This document shows, piece after piece, positions 7,089 through 14,708 of a stretch of DNA of 64,000 bases. How positions within the stretch are numbered: position 1 is the first letter of the stretch; each line of letters starts with the position of its first letter. A program made the position numbers and the translations under genes. Under the pieces are notes generated by a model, which was not told where the DNA came from, did not search any database, and saw only the letters and a program-made list of their open reading frames with translations. The DNA comes from Halosimplex amylolyticum (lineage in GTDB: Archaea; Halobacteriota; Halobacteria; Halobacteriales; Haloarculaceae): contig NZ_JBLKNW010000004.1 in assembly GCF_051414035.1 (NCBI RefSeq), positions 1 to 64,000 of the forward strand, read 5' to 3'.

Positions 7089-8450
7089 TCACTCCACGCC
7101 GGTTCCGATCGCGTACAGTCGTCCGGTCGCGTCGCCGACGTACACCCGCCCCTCGACGACGGCGGGCGAACCCGTCACGGCGCCGTCGGTCTCGAAGCCC
7201 CAGCGCTCGTCGCCCGCACCGGTGTCGAGCGCGAGCACGCTCCCCGCAGTCGTCCCGAAGACGACCGTCCCGTCGACGACCGCCGGGGACGATTTGACCG
7301 CCCCGTCGGTCTCGCGGCGCCAGCGCTCGCTGCCGTCCTCGGCCGAGAGCGCCAGTATCAGGCCGCCGTCGGTGCCGACGTAGACGGTCCCGTCAGCGAC
7401 GGCGGGCGAGGAGAAGACCGGCGCGTCCGTCGAGACGCGCCAGCGTTCGGTCCCGTCGAGGGCGTCGACCGCGGCGACGCCTCCCGGGCTCGCGCCAGCG
7501 TAGACGACGCCATCGGCGACGGTTGGCCCCGACCACGCGCGAGTCTCGTTCGACCCCGCGTAGCGCCAGAACTCCTCCCCGTCCGCGGCGTCGACGGCGT
7601 ACAGCCGGCCCGCGTAACTCCCCGCGAACACCCGACCGTCGGCCAGGGCGACGGGCCCGACGACGCCGAGGAAGCCGCCGGCGTCGAACGACCACTGTTC
7701 GTCACCGGCCGCCGCGTCGATGGCGGCGACGGACCCGTCCGTCGCCCCGACGTAGGCCGTCCCGTCCGCGACGACCGGCCCGCTCCGCACCGCCGCCGGC
7801 CCCGCTCGGTCGCCCGCGACCGAGACCGACCACCGCTCGGTCCCGTCGGCGGCGTCGACTGCGGTCAGATCCCCGGTCTCGTCGCCGCAGTAGACCACCC
7901 CGTCCGCGACTGTCGGCGTCGCCCTGACCTCGTCGCTCCGCTCGTGCGTCCATCGCTCCGTCCCGGCCGCCGCGTCGATGGCGGTCACCGCTCCATCTGC
8001 GCTCCCCGCGTACGCGAGACCGTCCGCGACCGTGACCGACCGCTGGACGGCCCCGTCGAGGGGGACCGACCAGGCGGCCTCGACCGGCGATTCGGGGGCG
8101 CTCACGCCCGGTTTCCAGCCCGTGTGGGCGTCGTCGGCCTGCACGACTCGCCACTCGTCCGGTGGCGATCGCGCATCGGGGGAGGTCGTGGGCGCTTCGT
8201 CCCTCGGCGTCGATTCCCGGTCGATCGGGTCGGACGGCGGCGTCTCCGTTTCCGACGTCGGTGAGACGGACCGGACGGGTGTCTCCGTCGGCGTCACGTC
8301 GTCGGGGCCGGACCGCCCCCCGGGCTCGTCGGTCGCGGGGCCGTCGAACAGCGAACAGCCGGCGAGCGCGCCGACGCCCGCGACGACTCCGCGCCGCAAC
8401 GCGGCCCGCCGCGACAGACGCCCGGAGTCGCCCCGGTCTCCCCGCTCCAT
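7089..8450 (-). CDS. Tat lipoprotein with PQQ-like beta-propeller repeats
   Basis: About 453 aa. A twin-arginine signal (SRRAALRRG) ends in a lipobox LAGC, so the protein is probably exported folded and lipid-anchored. A Ser/Thr/Pro linker of about 80 residues follows. The rest is roughly seven PQQ-enzyme-like (Pfam PQQ_2) repeats with the pattern VADGTVYVGTDGG...ALDAADGTERW, forming a beta-propeller. No PQQ-dehydrogenase active-site residues are evident, so it is probably a binding or scaffold protein. The ATG at 8450 is preferred because a T6 tract lies about 25-30 bp upstream. The upstream in-frame TTG at 8477 overlaps that tract. Confidence 0.9.
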   Translation of the reverse strand: MERGDRGDSGRLSRRAALRRGVVAGVGALAGCSLFDGPATDEPGGRSGPDDVTPTETPVRSVSPTSETETPPSDPIDRESTPRDEAPTTSPDARSPPDEWRVVQADDAHTGWKPGVSAPESPVEAAWSVPLDGAVQRSVTVADGLAYAGSADGAVTAIDAAAGTERWTHERSDEVRATPTVADGVVYCGDETGDLTAVDAADGTERWSVSVAGDRAGPAAVRSGPVVADGTAYVGATDGSVAAIDAAAGDEQWSFDAGGFLGVVGPVALADGRVFAGSYAGRLYAVDAADGEEFWRYAGSNETRAWSGPTVADGVVYAGASPGGVAAVDALDGTERWRVSTDAPVFSSPAVADGTVYVGTDGGLILALSAEDGSERWRRETDGAVKSSPAVVDGTVVFGTTAGSVLALDTGAGDERWGFETDGAVTGSPAVVEGRVYVGDATGRLYAIGTGVE

Positions 8451-8591
8451 GGTGGGTGACTCGCCGTCTGCGGGCAAAAAAGACGGGGGCGCCTCGGAGC
8501 GAGCGCTGGCGCGTCGGGATGCGACGGCGGAACTGTCGGCCGCAGCGGCACTACGGAGCCGTGAAAAACGCAGATGTCGGCGTCGTAGAAC

Positions 8592-9482
8592 TTACAGCAG
8601 ACCGGTCTTCTGGAGCTTCATCAGGTCCTCGGTGTCGAGGGTCTCGCCTTCCTTGAACTTCTGGTAGATCTCCTCGGCTTCCTCGCGGGCGGCCTCCTCT
8701 TTCTCCTGGCGCGCCTCGCGCTCTTCCTCTTCTTCCTTCTTGTCCAGTTCGCGCAGGCGCTTCTGGACGCGCACGAAGTCCTCGTGGTGCTGGTCGGCCG
8801 CTTCCTGGGCCTCCACGAACTTCTCGTGCATCTCGTCGGCCTCGTCGCGGATGTCGTCCGCCTCGCGGTAGGCCTCGATCATCTGGTTGTGGTGCTCCTG
8901 GGCCTCGTCGGCCAGCTCGGTCACCTTCTGGTGGTGCTTGGAGGCCTCCGAGCGGATCTCCTCGGCTTCGGCCTTGATCTCCTCGAGGTCACCGCCCTGG
9001 TTGAGCTTCTCTTTCTTCTCGGCGAGCTTCTCGCGCTTCTCCTCGATCTTCTCGATGAGTTCGCGCTCGTCCTCGGCCGAGAGGACCTCCGTCTGCTGTT
9101 TGAACTCGAGGTCCTCGATCTCGGACTCGAGCTGCTCGATGTCCTTGCCCTCGTCGAGTTCGAGGTCGTCTCGCTTGTCCTCGACCTCGTCGAAGAGCTC
9201 GTTGGCCTCGGCGTTGAGCTCGTTGCGCTTCTCCTTGTGCTCCTGGACCTGCTGGTTGAGCTCGTCGCGCTTCTCGCGGTGCTCCTGGGCCTCGTCGACC
9301 TTCTCGCGCGTCTTCGCGTTGAGGTCGTCGCGGCTGGAGGCCCGCTCGGAGGCCATCTGGTTGAGGTCGTTTCGTCGGTCTCGAAGCTGTCCCGCGAGCT
9401 TGATGAGCTCGCCCTTGGACTTGGTCTCGAGATCTTCGTCTGTCACCGATACGTTCTTGGATTCGTCTATCGAGTCTGCCAT
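8592..9482 (-). CDS. COG1340-type archaeal coiled-coil protein
   Basis: 296 aa, almost wholly charged heptads rich in Glu, Lys and Arg, with blocks such as RDELNQQVQEHKEKRNEL. This is the pattern of COG1340, widespread archaeal coiled-coil proteins of unknown function, sometimes mislabelled phosphoserine phosphatase. No catalytic HAD motif is present. The C-terminus carries a short conserved segment (EIYQKFKEGETLDTEDLMKL). It has no signal peptide and is probably a cytoplasmic structural or nucleic-acid-associated protein. A strong TATA-like box at 9641-9650 would give an unusually long leader of about 135 nt. Confidence 0.85.
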   Translation of the reverse strand: MADSIDESKNVSVTDEDLETKSKGELIKLAGQLRDRRNDLNQMASERASSRDDLNAKTREKVDEAQEHREKRDELNQQVQEHKEKRNELNAEANELFDEVEDKRDDLELDEGKDIEQLESEIEDLEFKQQTEVLSAEDERELIEKIEEKREKLAEKKEKLNQGGDLEEIKAEAEEIRSEASKHHQKVTELADEAQEHHNQMIEAYREADDIRDEADEMHEKFVEAQEAADQHHEDFVRVQKRLRELDKKEEEEEREARQEKEEAAREEAEEIYQKFKEGETLDTEDLMKLQKTGLL

Positions 9483-9640
9483 AATTGTACCTCTATGCCA
9501 TACCCGCTCCGGCGAGTGACAGGCCCACCGCTACGGAGTGGCTGACGCCGACAACAAGGGTGTCCTGTCATGCTGGTCGAAGTGCGATACAGCCGGAACG
9601 CCGGAGACGTTCTGGTATCAAACCCTTGCGCTTCCCCTGG

Positions 9641-9650
9641 TTTAAATATT
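9641..9650 (-). promoter_or_regulatory. TATA-like box upstream of coiled-coil gene
   Basis: On the minus strand the run AATATTTAAA is a near-ideal archaeal box A. It lies about 160 bp upstream of the start at 9482, so transcription from it would leave a leader of about 135 nt, long for a haloarchaeon. Confidence 0.5.
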
Positions 9651-9740
9651 CCGGTGAACCGTGCCCCCGAGTCACACTCCCACGCCCCCGAGAACGGCAC
9701 GAGAGGGCCACGAGACACGGTACCACACAGTACGGTCAGC

Positions 9741-11603
9741 TTATAAACGGTAGGTGTTGTCGACGGCCGCGTCGCCGACGGCGAGCGTCAGATCGGCCGA
9801 CGCGGCCGATTTCGGGACAGAGACGGACTCGACGACCGCCCGGTCGCCCGCGTCGACGGTCACCTCGGCCTCACCGCTCTCGTCGCCGACCGTCCAGGTG
9901 ACCGTTCCCGTCACCGACTCGGGCGCGTCGTTGGCGACGACCACCTCGCACTCGCCCGGCGACGCGCCGACGAGGAACGCCTGGACGGGGTCGAACGCCG
10001 TCGCGAGGCTGTCGGCCGCCTCCTTCGGCGTCCCGTCCCGCGCGTAGACGCCCATGCCCGCCCCGCCGGCGTCCCGGAGCGCGTTCGCGACGACGACCGG
10101 CGCGCCGTCGGTCCGCAGCCGCTCGGCGATCCCGCGGACGACCTCCGCCTGGTAGGCCTGCGAGGCCTCCGGGTCGTCGCTCCCGACGGCCGCGTCGTGT
10201 TTCGCCGCGTCGAACCCGGCCGCCTCGAATCCGTCGTCGGTCGGGTCGACGCCATCGGGGAGCGACCCGGCGCCGAACTCGCCGACCACGCCGCCCAGGT
10301 CGTAGCGCTCGGTGACCCACTCCAGGTCGTCGACGCCGCCGTAGTCCCAGCCGGGATACAGCGCGGCGGCGTCGGGGGCCGTCCCCGGTTCGCCGACGAC
10401 CGGGAACACGGCCAGACCGTCCGGGACGGCCTCGGCCACCTCGTCGGCGGCCCCGCGGTCGTAGTCGCTGCGCCAGACACGCCAGCGGAACCGCAGGCGG
10501 TCGACCAGCCCGGACCCGACGCGGTCGGCGAACGTCCGCGTCGGCTCGTCGTGGATCCCCAGCGCCGCGAGGCTCGGGTGGTGGGAGTACGTCCGCGCCA
10601 GCCGCTCGGCCAGGTCCTGCCCGCGCGCGATGTCGAACACGCCCGGACCGGTCAGCGGCAGGTCCTGCCAGACGAGCAGCCCCGCCTCGTCGCAGGCCTC
10701 GTAGACGTCCCCGGACAGCGCGTGGGCGTGGGCGCGCACGAGGTTCGCGTTCACCTCGGCGGCCCGCTCGGCGTCCGCGACCGTCGCGTCCTGGAGCGCG
10801 ACCCCGCGGACGGGCACGTGCTCGCCGTTGACCCGGAGCCCGCCCTCCTCGGTCTGCTCGACGGTCGCGATCCCGGTCGTCTCCGTCCGGACGGTGTCGT
10901 CGAGTTTCGCGCGCACCTCGTAGCGGTGCTGGGCGCCCATCCCGCGGGGCCACCACAGCGACGGGTCGCGCACGTCGATGGCGTGCTCGGCGACGGCCCG
11001 CTCGCCCGCCGCCGCGGTCACGCTCGCGCGGTCCATCATCCCGCGCCCGCGCCGGTCGCCCGCGGGCTTCGTCGTCAGCGTGAGCCGGTCGTCGAGCGGT
11101 TCCGAGGCGTAGACCTCCGCGGCCGCGTCGACGGTCGCGCCGTCGGCGGTCACCCGCGGCGTCAGGTCCACGTCCACGACGAACGGGTCGGGCTGGCCCG
11201 TCACGTCGACGCCCCACCAGATCCCCGGCACGGACTCGCTCGCCGGGATCCGGTCGGTGTCGTGGATCCCGCCGAAGCGGTCCTCGGGGGCCCAGCACTC
11301 GACGACGAGTTCGTTCTCCTCGTCGGGTTCGAAGGGCACCCTGACGGGGTCGAAGACGGCGTCGGACTCGGCGACGAGTTCGTCGTTGAGCCAGACCTCG
11401 GCGTTGGCGTACAGGCCGCGGAGTTCGAGCAGGGCGAGCGCGTCCGCTGGGTCGCGCGGGTCGTCGAAGACGGTCCGGTAGGCGACCCGGTCCTCGCCGG
11501 CGAACGCGGCCGGGCGCCCCGGCACCTCGACGTCCTGCCAGTCCCTGGGTTCGGGCTTGCCGCCGCCGGGGTCGACCGCCGCACCGCTCCACTCACTCGG
11601 CAT
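9741..11603 (-). CDS. Glycoside hydrolase family 2-like protein
   Basis: 620 aa. The layout follows GH2: an N-terminal sugar-binding jelly-roll (LYANAEVWLNDELV), an Ig-like domain with LWWPRGMG, then a TIM barrel opening with VNGEHVPVRGV. The acid/base position is Glu353 in HPSLAALGIHDEP, where GH2 enzymes usually have Asn-Glu; here Asp precedes Glu. Glu442 in VVGEFG is a good nucleophile candidate. A further C-terminal beta domain ends the protein. No signal peptide is visible, so it should be cytoplasmic. The start at 11603 is supported by a GGTATATCC box about 26 bp upstream. The substrate is unknown; beta-mannosidase or beta-galactosidase-like activity is plausible. Confidence 0.85.
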   Translation of the reverse strand: MPSEWSGAAVDPGGGKPEPRDWQDVEVPGRPAAFAGEDRVAYRTVFDDPRDPADALALLELRGLYANAEVWLNDELVAESDAVFDPVRVPFEPDEENELVVECWAPEDRFGGIHDTDRIPASESVPGIWWGVDVTGQPDPFVVDVDLTPRVTADGATVDAAAEVYASEPLDDRLTLTTKPAGDRRGRGMMDRASVTAAAGERAVAEHAIDVRDPSLWWPRGMGAQHRYEVRAKLDDTVRTETTGIATVEQTEEGGLRVNGEHVPVRGVALQDATVADAERAAEVNANLVRAHAHALSGDVYEACDEAGLLVWQDLPLTGPGVFDIARGQDLAERLARTYSHHPSLAALGIHDEPTRTFADRVGSGLVDRLRFRWRVWRSDYDRGAADEVAEAVPDGLAVFPVVGEPGTAPDAAALYPGWDYGGVDDLEWVTERYDLGGVVGEFGAGSLPDGVDPTDDGFEAAGFDAAKHDAAVGSDDPEASQAYQAEVVRGIAERLRTDGAPVVVANALRDAGGAGMGVYARDGTPKEAADSLATAFDPVQAFLVGASPGECEVVVANDAPESVTGTVTWTVGDESGEAEVTVDAGDRAVVESVSVPKSAASADLTLAVGDAAVDNTYRL

Positions 11604-11624
11604 ACCAACGTGCGCGTTCCCCGG

Positions 11625-11636
11625 TGGTATATCCTT
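11625..11636 (-). promoter_or_regulatory. TATA box of GH2-like gene
   Basis: GGATATACC read on the minus strand is centred about 26 bp upstream of the ATG at 11603, fitting a leaderless transcript. Confidence 0.55.
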
Positions 11637-11795
11637 TACGTCGGACGGTCGCGGACGTGTCAGCGGAGCGCCCCTTCGCCCCACGTTTCGACCCGGCAGC
11701 TCCCGCGCACCACTTCCGCTCACGAAACCGCAAGACGGGGGCGACCACCCCGCCGCAGTCCGGCGATTACACTTTCACTCAGGGTACGGCTCGGC

Positions 11796-11803
11796 TTCAT
11801 ATG
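11796..11803 (+). promoter_or_regulatory. TATA-like box of 53-aa gene
   Basis: TTCATATG is centred about 25 bp upstream of the ATG at 11825. This leaderless spacing supports expression of the short Cys-rich gene. Confidence 0.45.
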
Positions 11804-11824
11804 TGACCGGGACCAACTCCGAGT

Positions 11825-11986
11825 ATGTTGAGCGAGATAGTCTGCCGGTGCGAGGCGGCGAACTGCTCACGGGAACTCACCGACGGCTCGTGCATGCTCG
11901 TCTTCCGGACCGACGCGGGCGAACGCCGGGCCTACGAGTGCGACTGCGGCCACGTGACAGTCACCGTCGCCGCGCCCGACAACTGA
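11825..11986 (+). CDS. Small Cys-rich (putative zinc-binding) protein
   Basis: 53 aa, starting MLSEIVCRCEAANCSRELTD. Six cysteines (7, 9, 14, 23, 39, 41) plus His43 form CxC...C...C...CxCxH groupings that could bind zinc, as in the many haloarchaeal one-domain zinc-finger microproteins. The reading frame is clean, GC3-rich and ends in TGA. A TATA-like element sits 25 bp before the ATG. It precedes the DUF371 gene by 86 bp on the same strand. Function is unknown. Confidence 0.68.
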   Translation: MLSEIVCRCEAANCSRELTDGSCMLVFRTDAGERRAYECDCGHVTVTVAAPDN

Positions 11987-12072
11987 TCCGTCCCACGGGG
12001 GCCGCGCCCGATCGCCTTCGACCGCGCGACCGACTTCGACTCCCTGAAGTGCGCGCACCCGAATCGGCGGAC

Positions 12073-12504
12073 ATGAGCGACGACCTCGTTGAAGTAGTCC
12101 GCGCGCACGGGCACGAGAACGTCACCGCCGAGCACGTCAGTACCCTCGAGTTCTCCAGCGACGACTTCCTCACGCCCGCCGGCGACTGCATCCTCGCCAT
12201 CGAGGCCGACCGCGTCCCCGCCGACTTCGACCCGGCGTTCCTCGACGCCTGTCGCGACCACGGCGCGACGATAACGGCGACTATCGAGGCCGACGGCCAC
12301 GTCCACGAGGTAACCGGCCGCGGGCACCCCGACTTCTCCTTCGAGAACGAGCGCAGCCACGTGATCCGGACGAGCGACTACGTCGACGACAGGACGGTCA
12401 TGGTCGGCGCCGAGGGTGCGGCCGCCGACGTCGACCGGGACCTGGTCGCGGCGCTCGCCGACGGCGCCGACGCGACGCTGACCCTCCGCGTCGATCCCGC
12501 GTAA
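12073..12504 (+). CDS. DUF371 family protein
   Basis: 143 aa. The conserved archaeal DUF371 signature is clear: an N-terminal GHENVTAEHVSTLEF stretch, then FLTPAGDCILAIEADR, then ATITATIEADGHVHEVTGRGHP and a C-terminal RSHVIRTSDYVDDRTVMVGA. Members are cytoplasmic and of unknown function. The ATG at 12073 matches family N-termini. The only close same-strand neighbour is the 53-aa Cys-rich gene upstream; the methyltransferase gene converges on it with a 15-bp gap. Confidence 0.9.
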   Translation: MSDDLVEVVRAHGHENVTAEHVSTLEFSSDDFLTPAGDCILAIEADRVPADFDPAFLDACRDHGATITATIEADGHVHEVTGRGHPDFSFENERSHVIRTSDYVDDRTVMVGAEGAAADVDRDLVAALADGADATLTLRVDPA

Positions 12505-12519
12505 GTTCGGAACGCGGCG

Positions 12520-13566
12520 TCACCGACGAGTCGCCTGCAGGAGTTCGCTCCCGGGGTCGCGCCGCAGGCCGGTGCGCTCGACGTCGGCGAAGCCGGCCGC
12601 CCGGAGCCAGTCCGTCACCGCGTCGGCGTCGTGGACGCCCCGGCCGAGCGTCGCGCGGTAGGTGAGCGAGACGAGCGCGACCGCCGCGCGACCGAGGTTC
12701 ATCCGGCCTCCGCCCTGGAACTGGTCGAGCACGACGACGCGACCACCGGGAGCGAGCGCCTCGTGGACCCGCTCGAACAGCGCCCGTACTTCCGCCTCGT
12801 CGTGGCCGTGCAGGACGTTGAACAGGAGGACCGCGTCGTAGCCGTCGCCGACGTCGTCGGTTCGGTAGTCGCCGCCCCGCGTCTCGATCCGGTCGGCCAG
12901 CCCCCGGTCGCGGATCTCCGTTTCGGCCACCTCCAGGGCGTCGGGGTGGTCGAAGACGACCGCCGACAGCCCGGGGTTCCGTTCGCAGAGTTCGGCGGCG
13001 TAGAGACCGTGGCCGCCGCCGAGGTCGAGTAGCGTCCTCGCGCCGCCCGGGAGGGCTATCTCGTCGACGACGGGGTCGACGATCAGCGTCGCGGCGGCGC
13101 GAAAGCCCCGCTGGGCCGTCGGCCACAGCGTCGGGTTCGCCGTCAGCCACTCGTAGAGCGTCAGCGGCGGTCGACCCTCCCGGATCGTCGTCTCCAGGTG
13201 CTCGTTCCAGAACGGAAAGACCACGTCCCGCCAGAAGGTGAACCACGGTGCCAGGTTCGCTTCCCCGTCCTCGGTGAGCCAGCGCTCGGTCGCCGCGGTC
13301 CGGACGACGGCGTCGCCGTCCCGCTCGACGTACCCGTTCGCCGCGAGAACCCGCAGGAGGTCGCCCAGCGCCGTCGGGTCCGCGTCGATCTCGGTCGCGA
13401 GCGCGCCGACGGACCGCGGCTCGTCCAGCGCGGCGAACACGCTCAGGTCGTGGGCCAGCGCCAGCGCGTGGAAGCTCCCGGCGTCGAGCAGGTCGACGAT
13501 CGCTGACGGCGCCCGATCGAACCGGAACAACGCGAGTCGTTCGAGCAGGTTCGGCTGCACCGGCAT
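12520..13566 (-). CDS. SAM-dependent methyltransferase (O-methyltransferase family 2 type)
   Basis: 348 aa. An N-terminal winged-helix dimerisation domain (residues 20-105, with TEIDADPTALGDLLRVLAANG) precedes a Rossmann methyltransferase domain carrying SAM motif I LLDLGGGHG at about residue 190, VVFDHPD as motif II and LFNVLHGHDE as the active-site helix. This is the architecture of acetylserotonin/hydroxyneurosporene O-methyltransferases. A small-molecule hydroxyl group is the likely acceptor. It is divergent from nth, with 90 bp between starts. The substrate is not inferable. Confidence 0.9.
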   Translation of the reverse strand: MPVQPNLLERLALFRFDRAPSAIVDLLDAGSFHALALAHDLSVFAALDEPRSVGALATEIDADPTALGDLLRVLAANGYVERDGDAVVRTAATERWLTEDGEANLAPWFTFWRDVVFPFWNEHLETTIREGRPPLTLYEWLTANPTLWPTAQRGFRAAATLIVDPVVDEIALPGGARTLLDLGGGHGLYAAELCERNPGLSAVVFDHPDALEVAETEIRDRGLADRIETRGGDYRTDDVGDGYDAVLLFNVLHGHDEAEVRALFERVHEALAPGGRVVVLDQFQGGGRMNLGRAAVALVSLTYRATLGRGVHDADAVTDWLRAAGFADVERTGLRRDPGSELLQATRR

Positions 13567-13656
13567 TCAGTGACACTGCCGCCGGAGACGGCATAGGGGT
13601 TCCGCCGGCGGGACCGGAACTGTGGCGTTATGTGGGTTCGGCCCTCGTCTCCTCGT

Positions 13657-14514
13657 ATGAGCGACGACGCAGGGGACGCGGGCGCGACGGACGACCCGGA
13701 GCCCGCCGAGAACATCAGCGGCGGCGCCGCGGGCGGGGGCGAGGCCGCGGTCTTCGAACCGGGCGACGCCGACAGCCGCGCCGAGGCCGTCGTCGACCGC
13801 CTGGGCGAACTGTACTGGCAGAAGGCCTACGGCGGCCGCGACGGCTTCGAGTGCCTCGTCCGCACAGTGCTGAGCCAGAACACCTCCGACGTGGCGAGCC
13901 AACCGGCCCACGACGCCCTGATGGATCGGTACAGTGGTGGTTCGGACGACGATCTCGCCGAGTCCCTCGCCGCCGCCGACCAGCAGCGCCTCGCCGAGAC
14001 CATCTCCGCGGCGGGCCTCTACAACCAGAAGTCCGAGCGCATCATCGCGCTCGCGGGAAGAATCTGCGAGGAGTACGGCGGCGCCGCGGGCTTCGACGAG
14101 TTCGTCAAGACGGGCGACCCCGCCGAGGTCCGATCGGCGCTGCTGGAGATGAACGGCGTCGGGCCGAAAACCGCGGACTGCGTCCTCCTCTTCTCGGGCG
14201 GGCGCGGGGGCGTCTTCCCCGTCGACACGCACGTCCACCGCATCGCCCGCCGGATGGGGCTGGCGCCCGCCGACGCCGACCACGAGGGCGTCCGCGAGGC
14301 GCTGGAGGAAGCGGTCCCCGCCGAGAAGTGCGGCTTCGGCCACACCGCGATGATCCAGTTCGGCCGCGAGTACTGTCAGGCCCGCAAGCCCGCGTGTCTC
14401 GACGACCCCGAGGGGTGTCCGCTCGTCGACCTGTGCGATCAGGTCGGCGTCGACCCTGGGTCCGGAACAGTCGCGGATCCCGCGGAAGCGGTCTCGGGCG
14501 ACAACCGCGGATAG
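13657..14514 (+). CDS. nth: Endonuclease III (DNA glycosylase/AP lyase)
   Basis: 285 aa. After an acidic 50-residue tail, the helix-hairpin-helix glycosylase core has TVLSQNTSD, the HhH motif NGVGPKTAD with the catalytic Lys, and the catalytic Asp in FPVDTHVHR. Four cysteines near the C-terminus ligate a [4Fe-4S] cluster, but with spacing C-X6-C-X6-C-X5-C, four residues longer in the middle than the classical C-X6-C-X2-C-X5-C. It removes oxidised pyrimidines and nicks AP sites in base-excision repair. The ATG at 13657 follows a non-acidic upstream stretch. Confidence 0.93.
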   Translation: MSDDAGDAGATDDPEPAENISGGAAGGGEAAVFEPGDADSRAEAVVDRLGELYWQKAYGGRDGFECLVRTVLSQNTSDVASQPAHDALMDRYSGGSDDDLAESLAAADQQRLAETISAAGLYNQKSERIIALAGRICEEYGGAAGFDEFVKTGDPAEVRSALLEMNGVGPKTADCVLLFSGGRGGVFPVDTHVHRIARRMGLAPADADHEGVREALEEAVPAEKCGFGHTAMIQFGREYCQARKPACLDDPEGCPLVDLCDQVGVDPGSGTVADPAEAVSGDNRG

Positions 14515-14518
14515 ATCG

Positions 14519-14538
14519 GGGAGAACGCCGGTTCTCCC
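14519..14538 (+). terminator. Hairpin immediately after nth
   Basis: Perfect 8-bp arms (GGGAGAAC / GTTCTCCC) with a 4-nt loop start 5 bp after the nth stop codon. The position suggests a 3' end stabiliser or terminator; no U-tract follows. Confidence 0.35.
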
Positions 14539-14571
14539 ACAGGTTCCGTCGATTCTCTGCCACCGAGGGGC

Positions 14572-14703
14572 GAGGAATACGGAGATAGTCGGTCACCGAC
14601 GGGCGAGGAATACGGAGACAGTCGGTCACCGACGGGCGAGGCATACGGAGACAGTCGGTCACCGTCGGGGGCGGCACACATAGATAGTCAGCCGCCGTAC
14701 GAT
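14572..14703 (+). repeat. Four 33-bp tandem repeats running into the regulator promoter
   Basis: Units begin at 14572, 14605, 14638 and 14671, each exactly 33 bp. The first three are nearly identical (GAGGAATACGGAGATAGTC followed by GGTCACCGACGGGC). The fourth is diverged but aligns base for base, and it contains the ACATAGATAGTC box that lies about 25 bp before the ATG at 14709. The array is therefore a multiplied promoter segment. Confidence 0.85.
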
Positions 14704-14708
14704 ACCTG

